Origin: a virus
Virus record (IMG/VR): IMGVR_UViG_3300046714_000392
Span: 1-38,494 of that record
Strand: one strand, 5' to 3'
Length of the DNA stretch: 38,494 bases
Positions 31,488 to 37,894 of the stretch are shown here, piece after piece. Within the stretch, counting starts at the first letter, position 1. Every line of letters begins with the position of its first letter. The notes under the pieces were generated by a model, which was not told the origin of the DNA, did not search any database, and saw only the letters and a program-made list of their open reading frames with translations. The translations under genes and the position numbers were made by a program.

Positions 31488-32410
31488 CCCGTTTTGTCCT
31501 TTGCGGCTTTCAGTTTGCGGTCGGCCTCTAGCCAGCGAGCCTGGGCGGCTTCGCGCTCATGCGGCGCCGTGGCGCGCTCGTACGCCTTGCGCCAGCGATC
31601 GGACTCCGCCCGCGCACTCTCAACTTCTGGGGCGGTTGGCGGCGCGCTGTGACCATTGGTGCCATTCGGACGCTGACCAGGCGCGCCGCCAATCCTATAC
31701 AGATGCCAGTAATCGATAACGTGGCGCGGCGTGAGCTTGGCCAGGGCATCGGGTAGCTGGGCCTGACGGCGCAGCGCCCGCGCCGCTACGGCCAACTCGC
31801 TCGCCGGCTTCGCAGCCAGCTCCGCCAGCGGGCCCGCCCACTTGCCGCCTATCGAGTACGGTTCGAGGCCCGTAGCCTTAGATAGCCATGCCGCGCCCTT
31901 GGCAGATGGCCCAGGCTCACTAGTACCTGAGACATTCCGGCGCGCGCCAAAGACAGGATCCCATACTACAGGGGCATCAGCCGTCACGTTTTGTGACGTG
32001 TCAGGTGGTTCGGGCTCAGCTGCGATGGCTTTACGCGCCCTGGATTCCTGCTGGCGTAGCGCTGCAGTCGCCGCCGCGGTCTGGGCCGCCTGATAGCGAG
32101 GGAACACGAGCCGCCCGCCGTCTATCAGCGCACAGCCCAACTCGAGTAGCTTCGCCGCGCCTGCTTTGGCTATCTCTTCGGGCACGCCACAGAACAAGGC
32201 CGCCGCTTGCCAGGGCTCACAGGTTCCGAGATGAATGCATCCGGCCAGGTTGGCGCGCCGCAGCAGATGCATCAGGACTGTTTGGCCGCAGAAGCCTAGC
32301 GCCGCCCATGTGTCCGAGTCGCGGACATACAGGCGCACATAGGGCTCGCTGGCAAAGTCCAAACGCTCACCCGTGCTGGTAGTTGCGGCGTTGATGGCGG
32401 CGAGCTGCAT
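31475..32410 (-). CDS. Replication initiator-like protein (winged helix N-terminus)
   Basis: 311 residues from the ATG at 32410. An upstream extension reads through a different gene. Residues ~20-125 resemble the winged-helix domain of phage O-type replication proteins (PYVRLYVRDSDTWAALGFCG ... CGVPEEIAKAGAAKLLELGC), with ALIDGGRLVFPRYQAAQ before a charged helix. The C-terminal half has a helical region (PRHVIDYWHLYRIGG) and a coiled tail. It would bind the origin and recruit host helicase. No ATPase motif, so replication must rely on the host. Confidence 0.6.
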   Translation of the reverse strand: MQLAAINAATTSTGERLDFASEPYVRLYVRDSDTWAALGFCGQTVLMHLLRRANLAGCIHLGTCEPWQAAALFCGVPEEIAKAGAAKLLELGCALIDGGRLVFPRYQAAQTAAATAALRQQESRARKAIAAEPEPPDTSQNVTADAPVVWDPVFGARRNVSGTSEPGPSAKGAAWLSKATGLEPYSIGGKWAGPLAELAAKPASELAVAARALRRQAQLPDALAKLTPRHVIDYWHLYRIGGAPGQRPNGTNGHSAPPTAPEVESARAESDRWRKAYERATAPHEREAAQARWLEADRKLKAAKDKTGWNA

Positions 32411-32570
32411 TGCGTGCCCGGTATTTGCAAAGGAGGCTGGCGAACATCGCGTGTCGGCGCTTGCCCGCCAGCAGCTGGCCGCAGCCGCATGCACAGCGCT
32501 CGCGCGCCTTTTGCTCACGGCGGGCGATGCAGTCCGCGCATTCGGCGCCGCAGATTTGACAATGGGCCAC
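32367..32570 (-). CDS. Cys-rich zinc protein overlapping replication gene start
   Basis: 67 residues from a GTG at 32570 (GGGGGA upstream). It carries CQICGAECADC (residues 4-14) and CACGCGQLL, giving up to seven Cys in two clusters, followed by a basic tail. Its end overlaps the next gene by 44 bp. It lies directly after the Cro-like regulator, so it could be a regulator or replication accessory. Confidence 0.5.
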   Translation of the reverse strand: MAHCQICGAECADCIARREQKARERCACGCGQLLAGKRRHAMFASLLCKYRARNAARRHQRRNYQHG

Positions 32571-32610
32571 ACGATCCCCCGATAGCGCCCCAGGGCGGCG
32601 CCGCTGTGGA

Positions 32611-32820
32611 TTACGAATCGCCTACAACCAGCCGTGACAGATGGATGCCCAGCACATCAGCAACGGCCTGCAGGCGCCTCAGGGACGGCACTATGCGGCC
32701 GGTCTCCCATCGCCACGCGCTAACAGGTTTCACGCCGCACAGGCGCGCCAGCGTGGCCTGGGATACATCCTTGGCCTTGCGCTCTTCTCGGATTCGCGCG
32801 CCTATCGAGCCAGCATCCAT
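32611..32820 (-). CDS. Cro-like helix-turn-helix regulator
   Basis: 69 residues consisting only of a Cro/C1-type domain: IREERKAKDVSQATLARLCG with the turn and recognition helix VKPVSAWRWETGRIVPS. First gene of the minus early operon and transcribed away from a repressor-like gene. A -35 TTGCAA and -10 TATTCT 17 bp apart end 12 bases before its ATG, so the message may be almost leaderless. Probably shuts down the opposing regulator. Confidence 0.7.
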   Translation of the reverse strand: MDAGSIGARIREERKAKDVSQATLARLCGVKPVSAWRWETGRIVPSLRRLQAVADVLGIHLSRLVVGDS

Positions 32821-32952
32821 TACGCGGCGAGAATATGCGTGCCACGCAATGGTTGCAATGCTTGCGACGCGTATGCGCGGTTATTCCAGTTGCGGCGCAT
32901 ATACACAGAATGATATGGCTAGGCGCGCATGACTACTGCAGGAGTACCAGCC
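32821..32952. promoter_or_regulatory. Divergent control region of the regulator pair
   Basis: Minus promoter: TTGCAA and TATTCT with 17-bp spacing. Plus promoter: TTGCGG (32890-32895) and TATGGC (32914-32919) with 18-bp spacing, preceded by TGA as in extended -10 sites. Operator-like elements: GTATGCGC (32871) mirrored by GCGCATA (32895), and TGCGT-gcc-ACGCA near 32836-32848. Operators lying between and over both promoters are the layout of a bistable lysis-lysogeny switch. Confidence 0.5.
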
Positions 32953-33333
32953 GTGAACAAGCTAGCTGGCGCCAACGGTTCGGCACAGGCCCGTATTGGC
33001 CAGCGCATCCGCGAGGCCCGCGAGGCTGCGGAGATTGACCAGATTGAGCTCGCTCGGCGCCTGGGCCTGAGCGCAACTACCATGTGGCGCTACGAAGCCG
33101 GCAAGCTGCATATCCCCACCGATCGCCTGTCAAAGATAGCGGATGAGCTGCGCCTGTCGGTAGACGACCTGCTGGGGCGCGAGGATACCCAGGCGACCGC
33201 GCTGGCCCTGCAGCGTGAGATCCTGGCCATCGCCCAGCTTGGCCTCGCCGCCGCGCACGAGATGACGCCCGATGCCATTGAGCGCTTCCATGCCGCGTGC
33301 TCAGACCACTATCGACGGACGAAACGCCGCTAG
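32953..33333 (+). CDS. Repressor-like helix-turn-helix protein
   Basis: 126 residues from a GTG at 32953, chosen because CAGGAG lies about nine bases upstream; an in-frame ATG at 32929 would fit a leaderless message. Cro/C1-type domain at about residues 16-72 (AREAAEIDQIELARRLGLSA, then TTMWRYEAGKLHIPTDRLSK). The helical C-terminus has no LexA-type self-cleavage domain, so induction would not be by classical RecA cleavage. Its last 33 bp overlap the opposing gene. Confidence 0.65.
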   Translation: MNKLAGANGSAQARIGQRIREAREAAEIDQIELARRLGLSATTMWRYEAGKLHIPTDRLSKIADELRLSVDDLLGREDTQATALALQREILAIAQLGLAAAHEMTPDAIERFHAACSDHYRRTKRR

Positions 33334-33630
33334 CGGCCCCAGCGTCTCGAGACACTGCATCAGCATGATCGTGGTCAGGATGGTCCGCGCCAGCTTGTTC
33401 CGCGGATGCCGGTCGTGCGCTAGCAGCGTGCACACCGCCCGCGCCTGGTTGCCTAGCGTTGCGCTGGCGTCATAGAACAGGTCGCGACCCAGCATGTGCG
33501 CCGGCCCCAGGCTGGGCCGCAGAGACACGCCCCGTTCCGCGGCCAGGCCGTAGATGGTCGTGCCTGGATTGGCTATCTGAACCGAGGGCCAACCGTCTGC
33601 AAAGTAGTGATTGCTGAGCGCAGCGGGCAT
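33301..33630 (-). CDS. Unknown protein convergent with repressor
   Basis: 109 residues from the ATG at 33630, chosen for GGAGG eight bases upstream. The frame is open to a GTG at 33738, and that extension is strikingly Cys-rich (CVVC, CTAC, CRC), so a zinc-ribbon longer form is possible. Body: SNHYFADGWPSVQIANPGTT and TILTTIMLMQCLETLG. It converges on and overlaps the repressor gene by 33 bp. Possible role in lysogeny control, by location only. Confidence 0.5.
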   Translation of the reverse strand: MPAALSNHYFADGWPSVQIANPGTTIYGLAAERGVSLRPSLGPAHMLGRDLFYDASATLGNQARAVCTLLAHDRHPRNKLARTILTTIMLMQCLETLGPLAAFRPSIVV

Positions 33631-33763
33631 CAGGGTAACCTCCGCATCGGGGTCGGGTGTAGCGCATCTGCATGCGTGGCGATCGCGCTGTTTGCAAGCC
33701 GTGCAACGTTTGGTGTCAGCCCGACACACAACGCACACCTAACGCATGGCTGGCGCCCACAAT

Positions 33764-33850
33764 CGTATGCATTTCACGCATACGCCTGTTGAAAAACGTA
33801 TGCATCGGGTGAATGCTCCGCGCATACCTCAGACCGCTTACGCATGTAAG
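33764..33850. promoter_or_regulatory. Operator-like palindrome cluster upstream of the recombination operon
   Basis: CGTATGC-atttcac-GCATACG (33764-33784) is a perfect 21-bp palindrome. A second CGTATGC (33797-33803) faces GCATACC (33822-33828), and CTTAC-gcat-GTAAG (33837-33850) follows. They sit in the 273-bp gap before the plus operon that starts at 33904. The same core recurs at the regulator switch, making this a likely second set of operators. Confidence 0.55.
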
Positions 33851-33903
33851 GCGGCTGACAACACACGGTCTAGCTAACAGCTGGCCGAGATAGGTCACCC
33901 ATC

Positions 33904-34281
33904 ATGGACACGACCGTACGCGCATTGTTGGCCGTCAGCATTGCCGACAGCGGCCAGCGGCTGAAATGTTGGATCGGTGTGCTGGATGAGCTGGCGCTGG
34001 CCGAAGTCATCGCTAGCAAGCTGGGCGAGCGCGGCCAGATAGGCGGCTATCAGATCCACGCCATCACACTGGAACTGGCCCTATCGGTCGCCCAGGCCTA
34101 CGCCAAGGCGTTCAATCGGCTGATTGAGTTTGCGATCCTGATTGAGATGCCCGGCATCCAGCCGCAGCTAAACGCGGTCGCTCGCTACCGGGACATCATC
34201 AGCGATCCGACCGGGATGTTTCGCCAGATGTGCGAAGAGAAACAGGCGGCCGTTGATGCCGCGAACGCGGAGCTCCACTGA
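33904..34281 (+). CDS. Unknown protein leading the recombination operon
   Basis: 125 residues, mostly helical (LALSVAQAYAKAFNRLIEFA). AGG nine bases before the ATG. The stop overlaps the Bet start (TGATG). It occupies the position of a Gam- or exonuclease-type partner, but shows neither motif. Not recognised. Confidence 0.6.
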   Translation: MDTTVRALLAVSIADSGQRLKCWIGVLDELALAEVIASKLGERGQIGGYQIHAITLELALSVAQAYAKAFNRLIEFAILIEMPGIQPQLNAVARYRDIISDPTGMFRQMCEEKQAAVDAANAELH

Positions 34282-35255
34282 TGACTAACGAAATCGTCCA
34301 GGCGCCTACGGTGCCCGAATCCAAGCTGCAGCTCCTACGCGACACCTACGCCAAAGGCGCAACGCCCAGCGAGTTTGAGCTCTTCGTCGCAGTCTCGAAC
34401 AAGCTGCGACTGGACCCATTCGCGCGCCAGATCTATGCCGTCAAGCGCTACGACAGCACGCTAAAGCGCGAAGTGATGCAGGCCCAGGTATCGATCGATG
34501 GCATGAGGCTCACAGCTGAGCGCACGGGTAAGTACGGCGGCCAGGGCGCGCCGCAATGGTGCGGCTACGATGGCCAGTGGCTGGACGTTTGGCTATCCGA
34601 TGATGAGCCGCCCGTCGCCGCGCGCGTTGCCGTGTACCGTACCGACTTCGTCCAGCCGATCGTAGCGGTCGCATTGTTCCGCGAGTACGCGCAGCGCAAG
34701 CAAGGCGGCGAGCTAACCCGCTTCTGGCAAATGATGCCCGCGAACCAAATCGCCAAATGCGCCGAGTCGCTGGCGCTACGCAAGGCGTTTCCGAATGAGC
34801 TCAGCGGCGTGTACTCGGATGCGGAGATGAGCCAGGCGGAAAACGATAACGCACGGCCAACGCATAAGCCGCAGCCGCCAGCTGCGAAGACCGTGGCCCC
34901 CGATAAAGCCAAGCCTGCACGGTTCCATGCCGCATGGAGCAATCCAACCTGGGCTGGCAAGGCATTGGCCGATGCGCCGCAACATGTGCTGGCCGAGTAT
35001 CTAGAGGCCCTCGACCGCGTGCTGGCGGATGACCGGCGCAAGCGATTGCATCCCGACCTTGCCAAGGCCAAGGCGGAGGCGGAAGTGGTTTACGATGCGA
35101 TCGTAGCTGCAGCTGTGGACGCTGCGATGCGCGCGGAGTCGGATGCTGCGCTGGACGTTGCCGACCCGATTGCCGCGTCGATCCAGACAGAACACGACCG
35201 GCTCAACATGCCGGCCGGCGATGACAAAAATTCTAGCTGGGGACTCGAACCATGA
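34281..35255 (+). CDS. bet: Bet/RecT-type single-strand annealing recombinase
   Basis: 324 residues. Residues ~15-180 match the Bet family closely: FELFVAVSNKLRLDPFARQI, then KREVMQAQVSIDGMRLTAER, TGKYGGQGAPQWCGYDGQW, FWQMMPANQIAKCAESLALR and KAFPNELSGVYSDAEM. The long C-terminal extension is Ala/Lys-rich. It anneals complementary single strands in phage recombination and replication. Lambda-type systems pair it with an exonuclease; none is recognised beside it, so host nucleases may serve. Confidence 0.9.
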   Translation: MTNEIVQAPTVPESKLQLLRDTYAKGATPSEFELFVAVSNKLRLDPFARQIYAVKRYDSTLKREVMQAQVSIDGMRLTAERTGKYGGQGAPQWCGYDGQWLDVWLSDDEPPVAARVAVYRTDFVQPIVAVALFREYAQRKQGGELTRFWQMMPANQIAKCAESLALRKAFPNELSGVYSDAEMSQAENDNARPTHKPQPPAAKTVAPDKAKPARFHAAWSNPTWAGKALADAPQHVLAEYLEALDRVLADDRRKRLHPDLAKAKAEAEVVYDAIVAAAVDAAMRAESDAALDVADPIAASIQTEHDRLNMPAGDDKNSSWGLEP

Positions 35256-35509
35256 TGCCCGCGTTGCCATCAGCGCGGGCCAGCATGGCCGCCGATTGGG
35301 AGGTCTGCTCCGACGCATTGCTGCGAACAGGTAGCGAGTCGCTAGAGCTCGCCGCAACGCGTGCCATGAAGCGCGCCCGCCGTTTCGGCCTCAGCACTCG
35401 GCGCACCCAAGTCGCGCGCATCATCCTGGGTGAGGGCGACGGTGCCGGCTCCGAGCCAATGATGCGCATCCGCCGCGCGGCGGCCTATTGGCGGAGCGGC
35501 GAGCCATGA
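35252..35509 (+). CDS. Small basic unknown protein
   Basis: 85 residues starting in an ATGA overlap with bet. Arg/Ala-rich with a basic centre (ATRAMKRARRFGLSTRRTQV), suggesting nucleic-acid binding. Not recognised. Confidence 0.5.
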   Translation: MMPALPSARASMAADWEVCSDALLRTGSESLELAATRAMKRARRFGLSTRRTQVARIILGEGDGAGSEPMMRIRRAAAYWRSGEP

Positions 35510-35694
35510 CCAAAAACGAAGACTGGCGTAAGCCGTACGAATGCCTGGGCAACGTATTGACAGCGCTAGAACCGCTCAGCTGTTCGGAGCAAGCCCGAGT
35601 TTTGCTGATGGCGATTTTACGCTTCGCCCCGAACGCATTCAGCGACGCTGACCTGCTACAGCTCGTGCATATCGGCAAGGAGCCGCAGCCATGA
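35506..35694 (+). CDS. Small unknown protein
   Basis: 62 residues from the ATG at 35506 (ATGA overlap). Helical, with CLGNVLTALEPLSCSEQARV and a short acidic end. It sits between bet and the Gp157-like gene. Unknown. Confidence 0.5.
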   Translation: MTKNEDWRKPYECLGNVLTALEPLSCSEQARVLLMAILRFAPNAFSDADLLQLVHIGKEPQP

Positions 35695-36185
35695 CCGATG
35701 CGCGCCAACGCCGCCCGCTATTCGAAATCGTCCAGGCGCTGCTAGTTCAGATCGCCGATGCCGATGGCGAGATAAACGCCAGCGTCGATACGCTAGAGCT
35801 AGAGCTGCAGGATAAATGCGAGGCCTACATCGCGGTCATCCGGCAACTCGAGTCGGAGGCACAGGCGCTAGAGGAACTCGCGCATAGCTACCGCGTTCGC
35901 AGCGCAACGCGGCTCAAGAGCGCCGAAGGTCTGCGCCAGCGGCTGGCGATGGGCCTGTCCGCGGCGGGCGTTGACCGGATGAACACGCCAACGGCAAAGG
36001 CATACTTCGCAACCAGCACACTAGTTGAGCTGGACGATCCAGAGCGCTTTCTAGTCGAATGCGAGGATCGCTTCTGCAAGCGGCAGCTCACGGTCAATCG
36101 CGCCGAAGTGAAAGCGGCGCTTGAGGCCGGCGAGCAAATCGCGGGCGCTTCGCTCACTACACGGCGGCACTTGCGCATAGGGTAG
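35691..36185 (+). CDS. Gp157-like phage protein
   Basis: 164 residues, start in an ATGA overlap. The pattern LELELQDKCEAYIAVIRQLE, then SEAQALEELAHSYRVRSATR, then a beta-rich C-terminal part with YFATSTLVELDD fits the siphovirus Gp157 family: a coiled N-terminal half with Glu/Lys clusters and a small domain after. Such genes usually lie next to annealing recombinases, as here. One member is linked to phage resistance; the biochemical role is not settled. Confidence 0.7.
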   Translation: MTDARQRRPLFEIVQALLVQIADADGEINASVDTLELELQDKCEAYIAVIRQLESEAQALEELAHSYRVRSATRLKSAEGLRQRLAMGLSAAGVDRMNTPTAKAYFATSTLVELDDPERFLVECEDRFCKRQLTVNRAEVKAALEAGEQIAGASLTTRRHLRIG

Positions 36186-36187
36186 CC

Positions 36188-36403
36188 ATGGCAAAAACGG
36201 ATTTGCCGGAGTTGCTGTCTATCGAAGACATCGCGATATGGCTGCGGAAAACGCCCAAAGCTGTACGCGCAATGCGCGCGCGCGGCCAACTTCCGCCTGC
36301 GATTGAGCATTCCCAGCTGAAGTGTCTCCGTTGGAGACGCATCGATCTGGCACAATGGTTCGTACAGAACGAATCGCGGGCCCGTAGGAGCCGCAGCCAA
36401 TGA
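36188..36403 (+). CDS. Excisionase-type helix-turn-helix protein
   Basis: 71 residues. LLSIEDIAIWLRKTPKAVRA followed by a short recognition part and a wing (LKCLRWRRIDLAQWF) is the MerR-like/AlpA winged fold of small excisionases. It overlaps the integrase start by ATGA, the classic xis-int order. It would bend attachment-site DNA to favour excision. A perfect hairpin GTCTCC-gtt-GGAGAC (36324-36338) lies within the coding DNA. Confidence 0.7.
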   Translation: MAKTDLPELLSIEDIAIWLRKTPKAVRAMRARGQLPPAIEHSQLKCLRWRRIDLAQWFVQNESRARRSRSQ

Positions 36404-37704
36404 TCATCAGCGTGAACGAATACAAGCCATCCAGACGCGACGCAAAGGTCGCGAAACTAGTCGCGAAAGGCATGGAGCAGAAGCAAGCCGAGAAGAAAGT
36501 AGCCAAGCGCTACGAGTGCATCATCCGGATGACCATGCCAGGAGGTAAGGCCATCATCGAACGCAAGCTCACCCCTGCGCGCACGCCATCGGGCGCGCGC
36601 GAATGGGCGGAAGCGCACGGCCGGGCGTTGCTGGCGGAAGCCATCAACCCAACGCCAGTAGTTGTAACCAAGGCACGCGTGCCAACGCTGGCCGAATACT
36701 GGCCCGAGTACATGAACTCGTGCCTGTCATCGGGCGGGCCCAAAGGCGAGGGCCTATCGGTCAAAACGATCGCACTCAAACAGTCCGCGTTCGATGCGCA
36801 TCTGAGCAAGCATTTGGGTAACGTGCCGCTTGACCAGATCGATAACAAGAAGCGGTCGGCGCTGCAGCTCGCCCTGAAGCTGCTGGGCATCGGCCAAACG
36901 AACATCCTGCAAGCGCTGTCGCGATGCCTGCACAAGGCAATCGAGGATGACGTGATCGCGGTCATGCCCTGCAAGTTCGGCGAGACAGCCAAGCTCAAAA
37001 ACACGACCGCTCAAATCGATGCGCCGTTCTACCTGCAGCCCCAGTACGAAGCGCTGCTAGCAGCCGCGCCGGACCTTGAGACCGAAGTAGCCATCCTGCT
37101 CGGCGGCGACGCTGGCCTACGCGCTGGCGAGATCCTTGGCGTGGAACGGTCCGCGATCTCATTCGATCGCATGGAGATCACGGTCTGCAAATCGATCGTC
37201 TACATCATGCCAGCGGCCGAATTCCTGGCCTGGATCGCCGCTGGTCGCCCAGAAGACGCACGGCCGCCGTGCGAGTACATCGAAAAGCTTCCGAAGCACG
37301 ACAAGATCCGCCGCGTACCGATGTCGCGCCGGCTAGCTAGCGCGCTACGCAAGCTACTCATCCGTACGCGCGGCGAGCGCGTGTTCACCCAGCCCGATGG
37401 GCAATGGCTCAACTACAACATGCTGTCAGACATGCTGGCCGTAGCCGAGCAGCGCGCCCAGCTGGGGCGCGAAAGCGAGGGCTGCGTTCACGTGCTGCGG
37501 CATACGTTCTGCAGTCACCTAGCGCTCGCTGGCACGCCTGCGCGGGTCATCATGGAGCTAGCCGGCCATCACTCGCTACTCGTGACGCAGCGCTACATGC
37601 ATCTGGCGCCCAACTCCGCAGCCAACGCTATAGCCAATCTGGAAACGGCTCGCGACGCGGAGACACGTCCGGCGACCAAACGCGACGAAGTTGTAACTGG
37701 CTGA
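36400..37704 (+). CDS. int: Tyrosine-recombinase integrase
   Basis: 434 residues. N-terminal basic arm-binding region, a core-binding domain at about 95-190, then the catalytic domain with R241 (GDAGLRAGEI), a Lys in KHDKIRRV (K302), H364-x-x-R367 (HVLRHTF), H390 (AGHHS) and the nucleophile Y399 (QRYMHL). All residues needed for strand exchange are present. It inserts the circular phage genome at a host site; the long structured element after its stop is the likely attachment region. Confidence 0.95.
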   Translation: MIISVNEYKPSRRDAKVAKLVAKGMEQKQAEKKVAKRYECIIRMTMPGGKAIIERKLTPARTPSGAREWAEAHGRALLAEAINPTPVVVTKARVPTLAEYWPEYMNSCLSSGGPKGEGLSVKTIALKQSAFDAHLSKHLGNVPLDQIDNKKRSALQLALKLLGIGQTNILQALSRCLHKAIEDDVIAVMPCKFGETAKLKNTTAQIDAPFYLQPQYEALLAAAPDLETEVAILLGGDAGLRAGEILGVERSAISFDRMEITVCKSIVYIMPAAEFLAWIAAGRPEDARPPCEYIEKLPKHDKIRRVPMSRRLASALRKLLIRTRGERVFTQPDGQWLNYNMLSDMLAVAEQRAQLGRESEGCVHVLRHTFCSHLALAGTPARVIMELAGHHSLLVTQRYMHLAPNSAANAIANLETARDAETRPATKRDEVVTG

Positions 37705-37717
37705 AACGATTGACGAA

Positions 37718-37828
37718 GCCCGCCCCGAAATCAGGGACAGCCCCTGTATCCTAGCCTTTGTATGCCCGCGATTCTGTTCTGCATTTCACGGCTAGGTCAC
37801 CAGGATCCCTGCATTATTCGGGGCGGGC
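37718..37828. other. Nested palindrome between int and fibre; candidate attP or bidirectional terminator
   Basis: Three nested stems: GCCCGCCCCGAA (37718-37729) with TTCGGGGCGGGC (37817-37828), CAGGGA (37732-37737) with TCCCTG (37806-37811), and CCTAGCC (37750-37756) with GGCTAGG (37790-37796), around a 33-base loop. All pairs are perfect. It starts 13 bases after the integrase stop, exactly where two converging operons meet. That fits a two-way terminator, an attachment site or a structured RNA. Confidence 0.55.
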
Positions 37829-37863
37829 GTTCCACAATCTGATTCTGCGTTCCACTGCGTTCC
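37827..37863. repeat. Three GCGTTCC direct repeats near int
   Basis: GCGTTCC starts at 37827, 37847 and 37857, spaced 20 and 10 bases (two and one helical turns). Same-face direct repeats beside int suggest arm-type integrase or excisionase sites, though this is inference from spacing alone. Confidence 0.4.
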
Positions 37864-37894
37864 CCGCTGGCCGCGGAGACAGGCGCGGAGACGG

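Noticed and set aside
35236-35256. GGACTCGAACC resembling a tRNA 3' end or attachment core
   Set aside because: It codes for the end of the Bet protein, the T-stem does not pair, and it is over 1 kb from the integrase gene.
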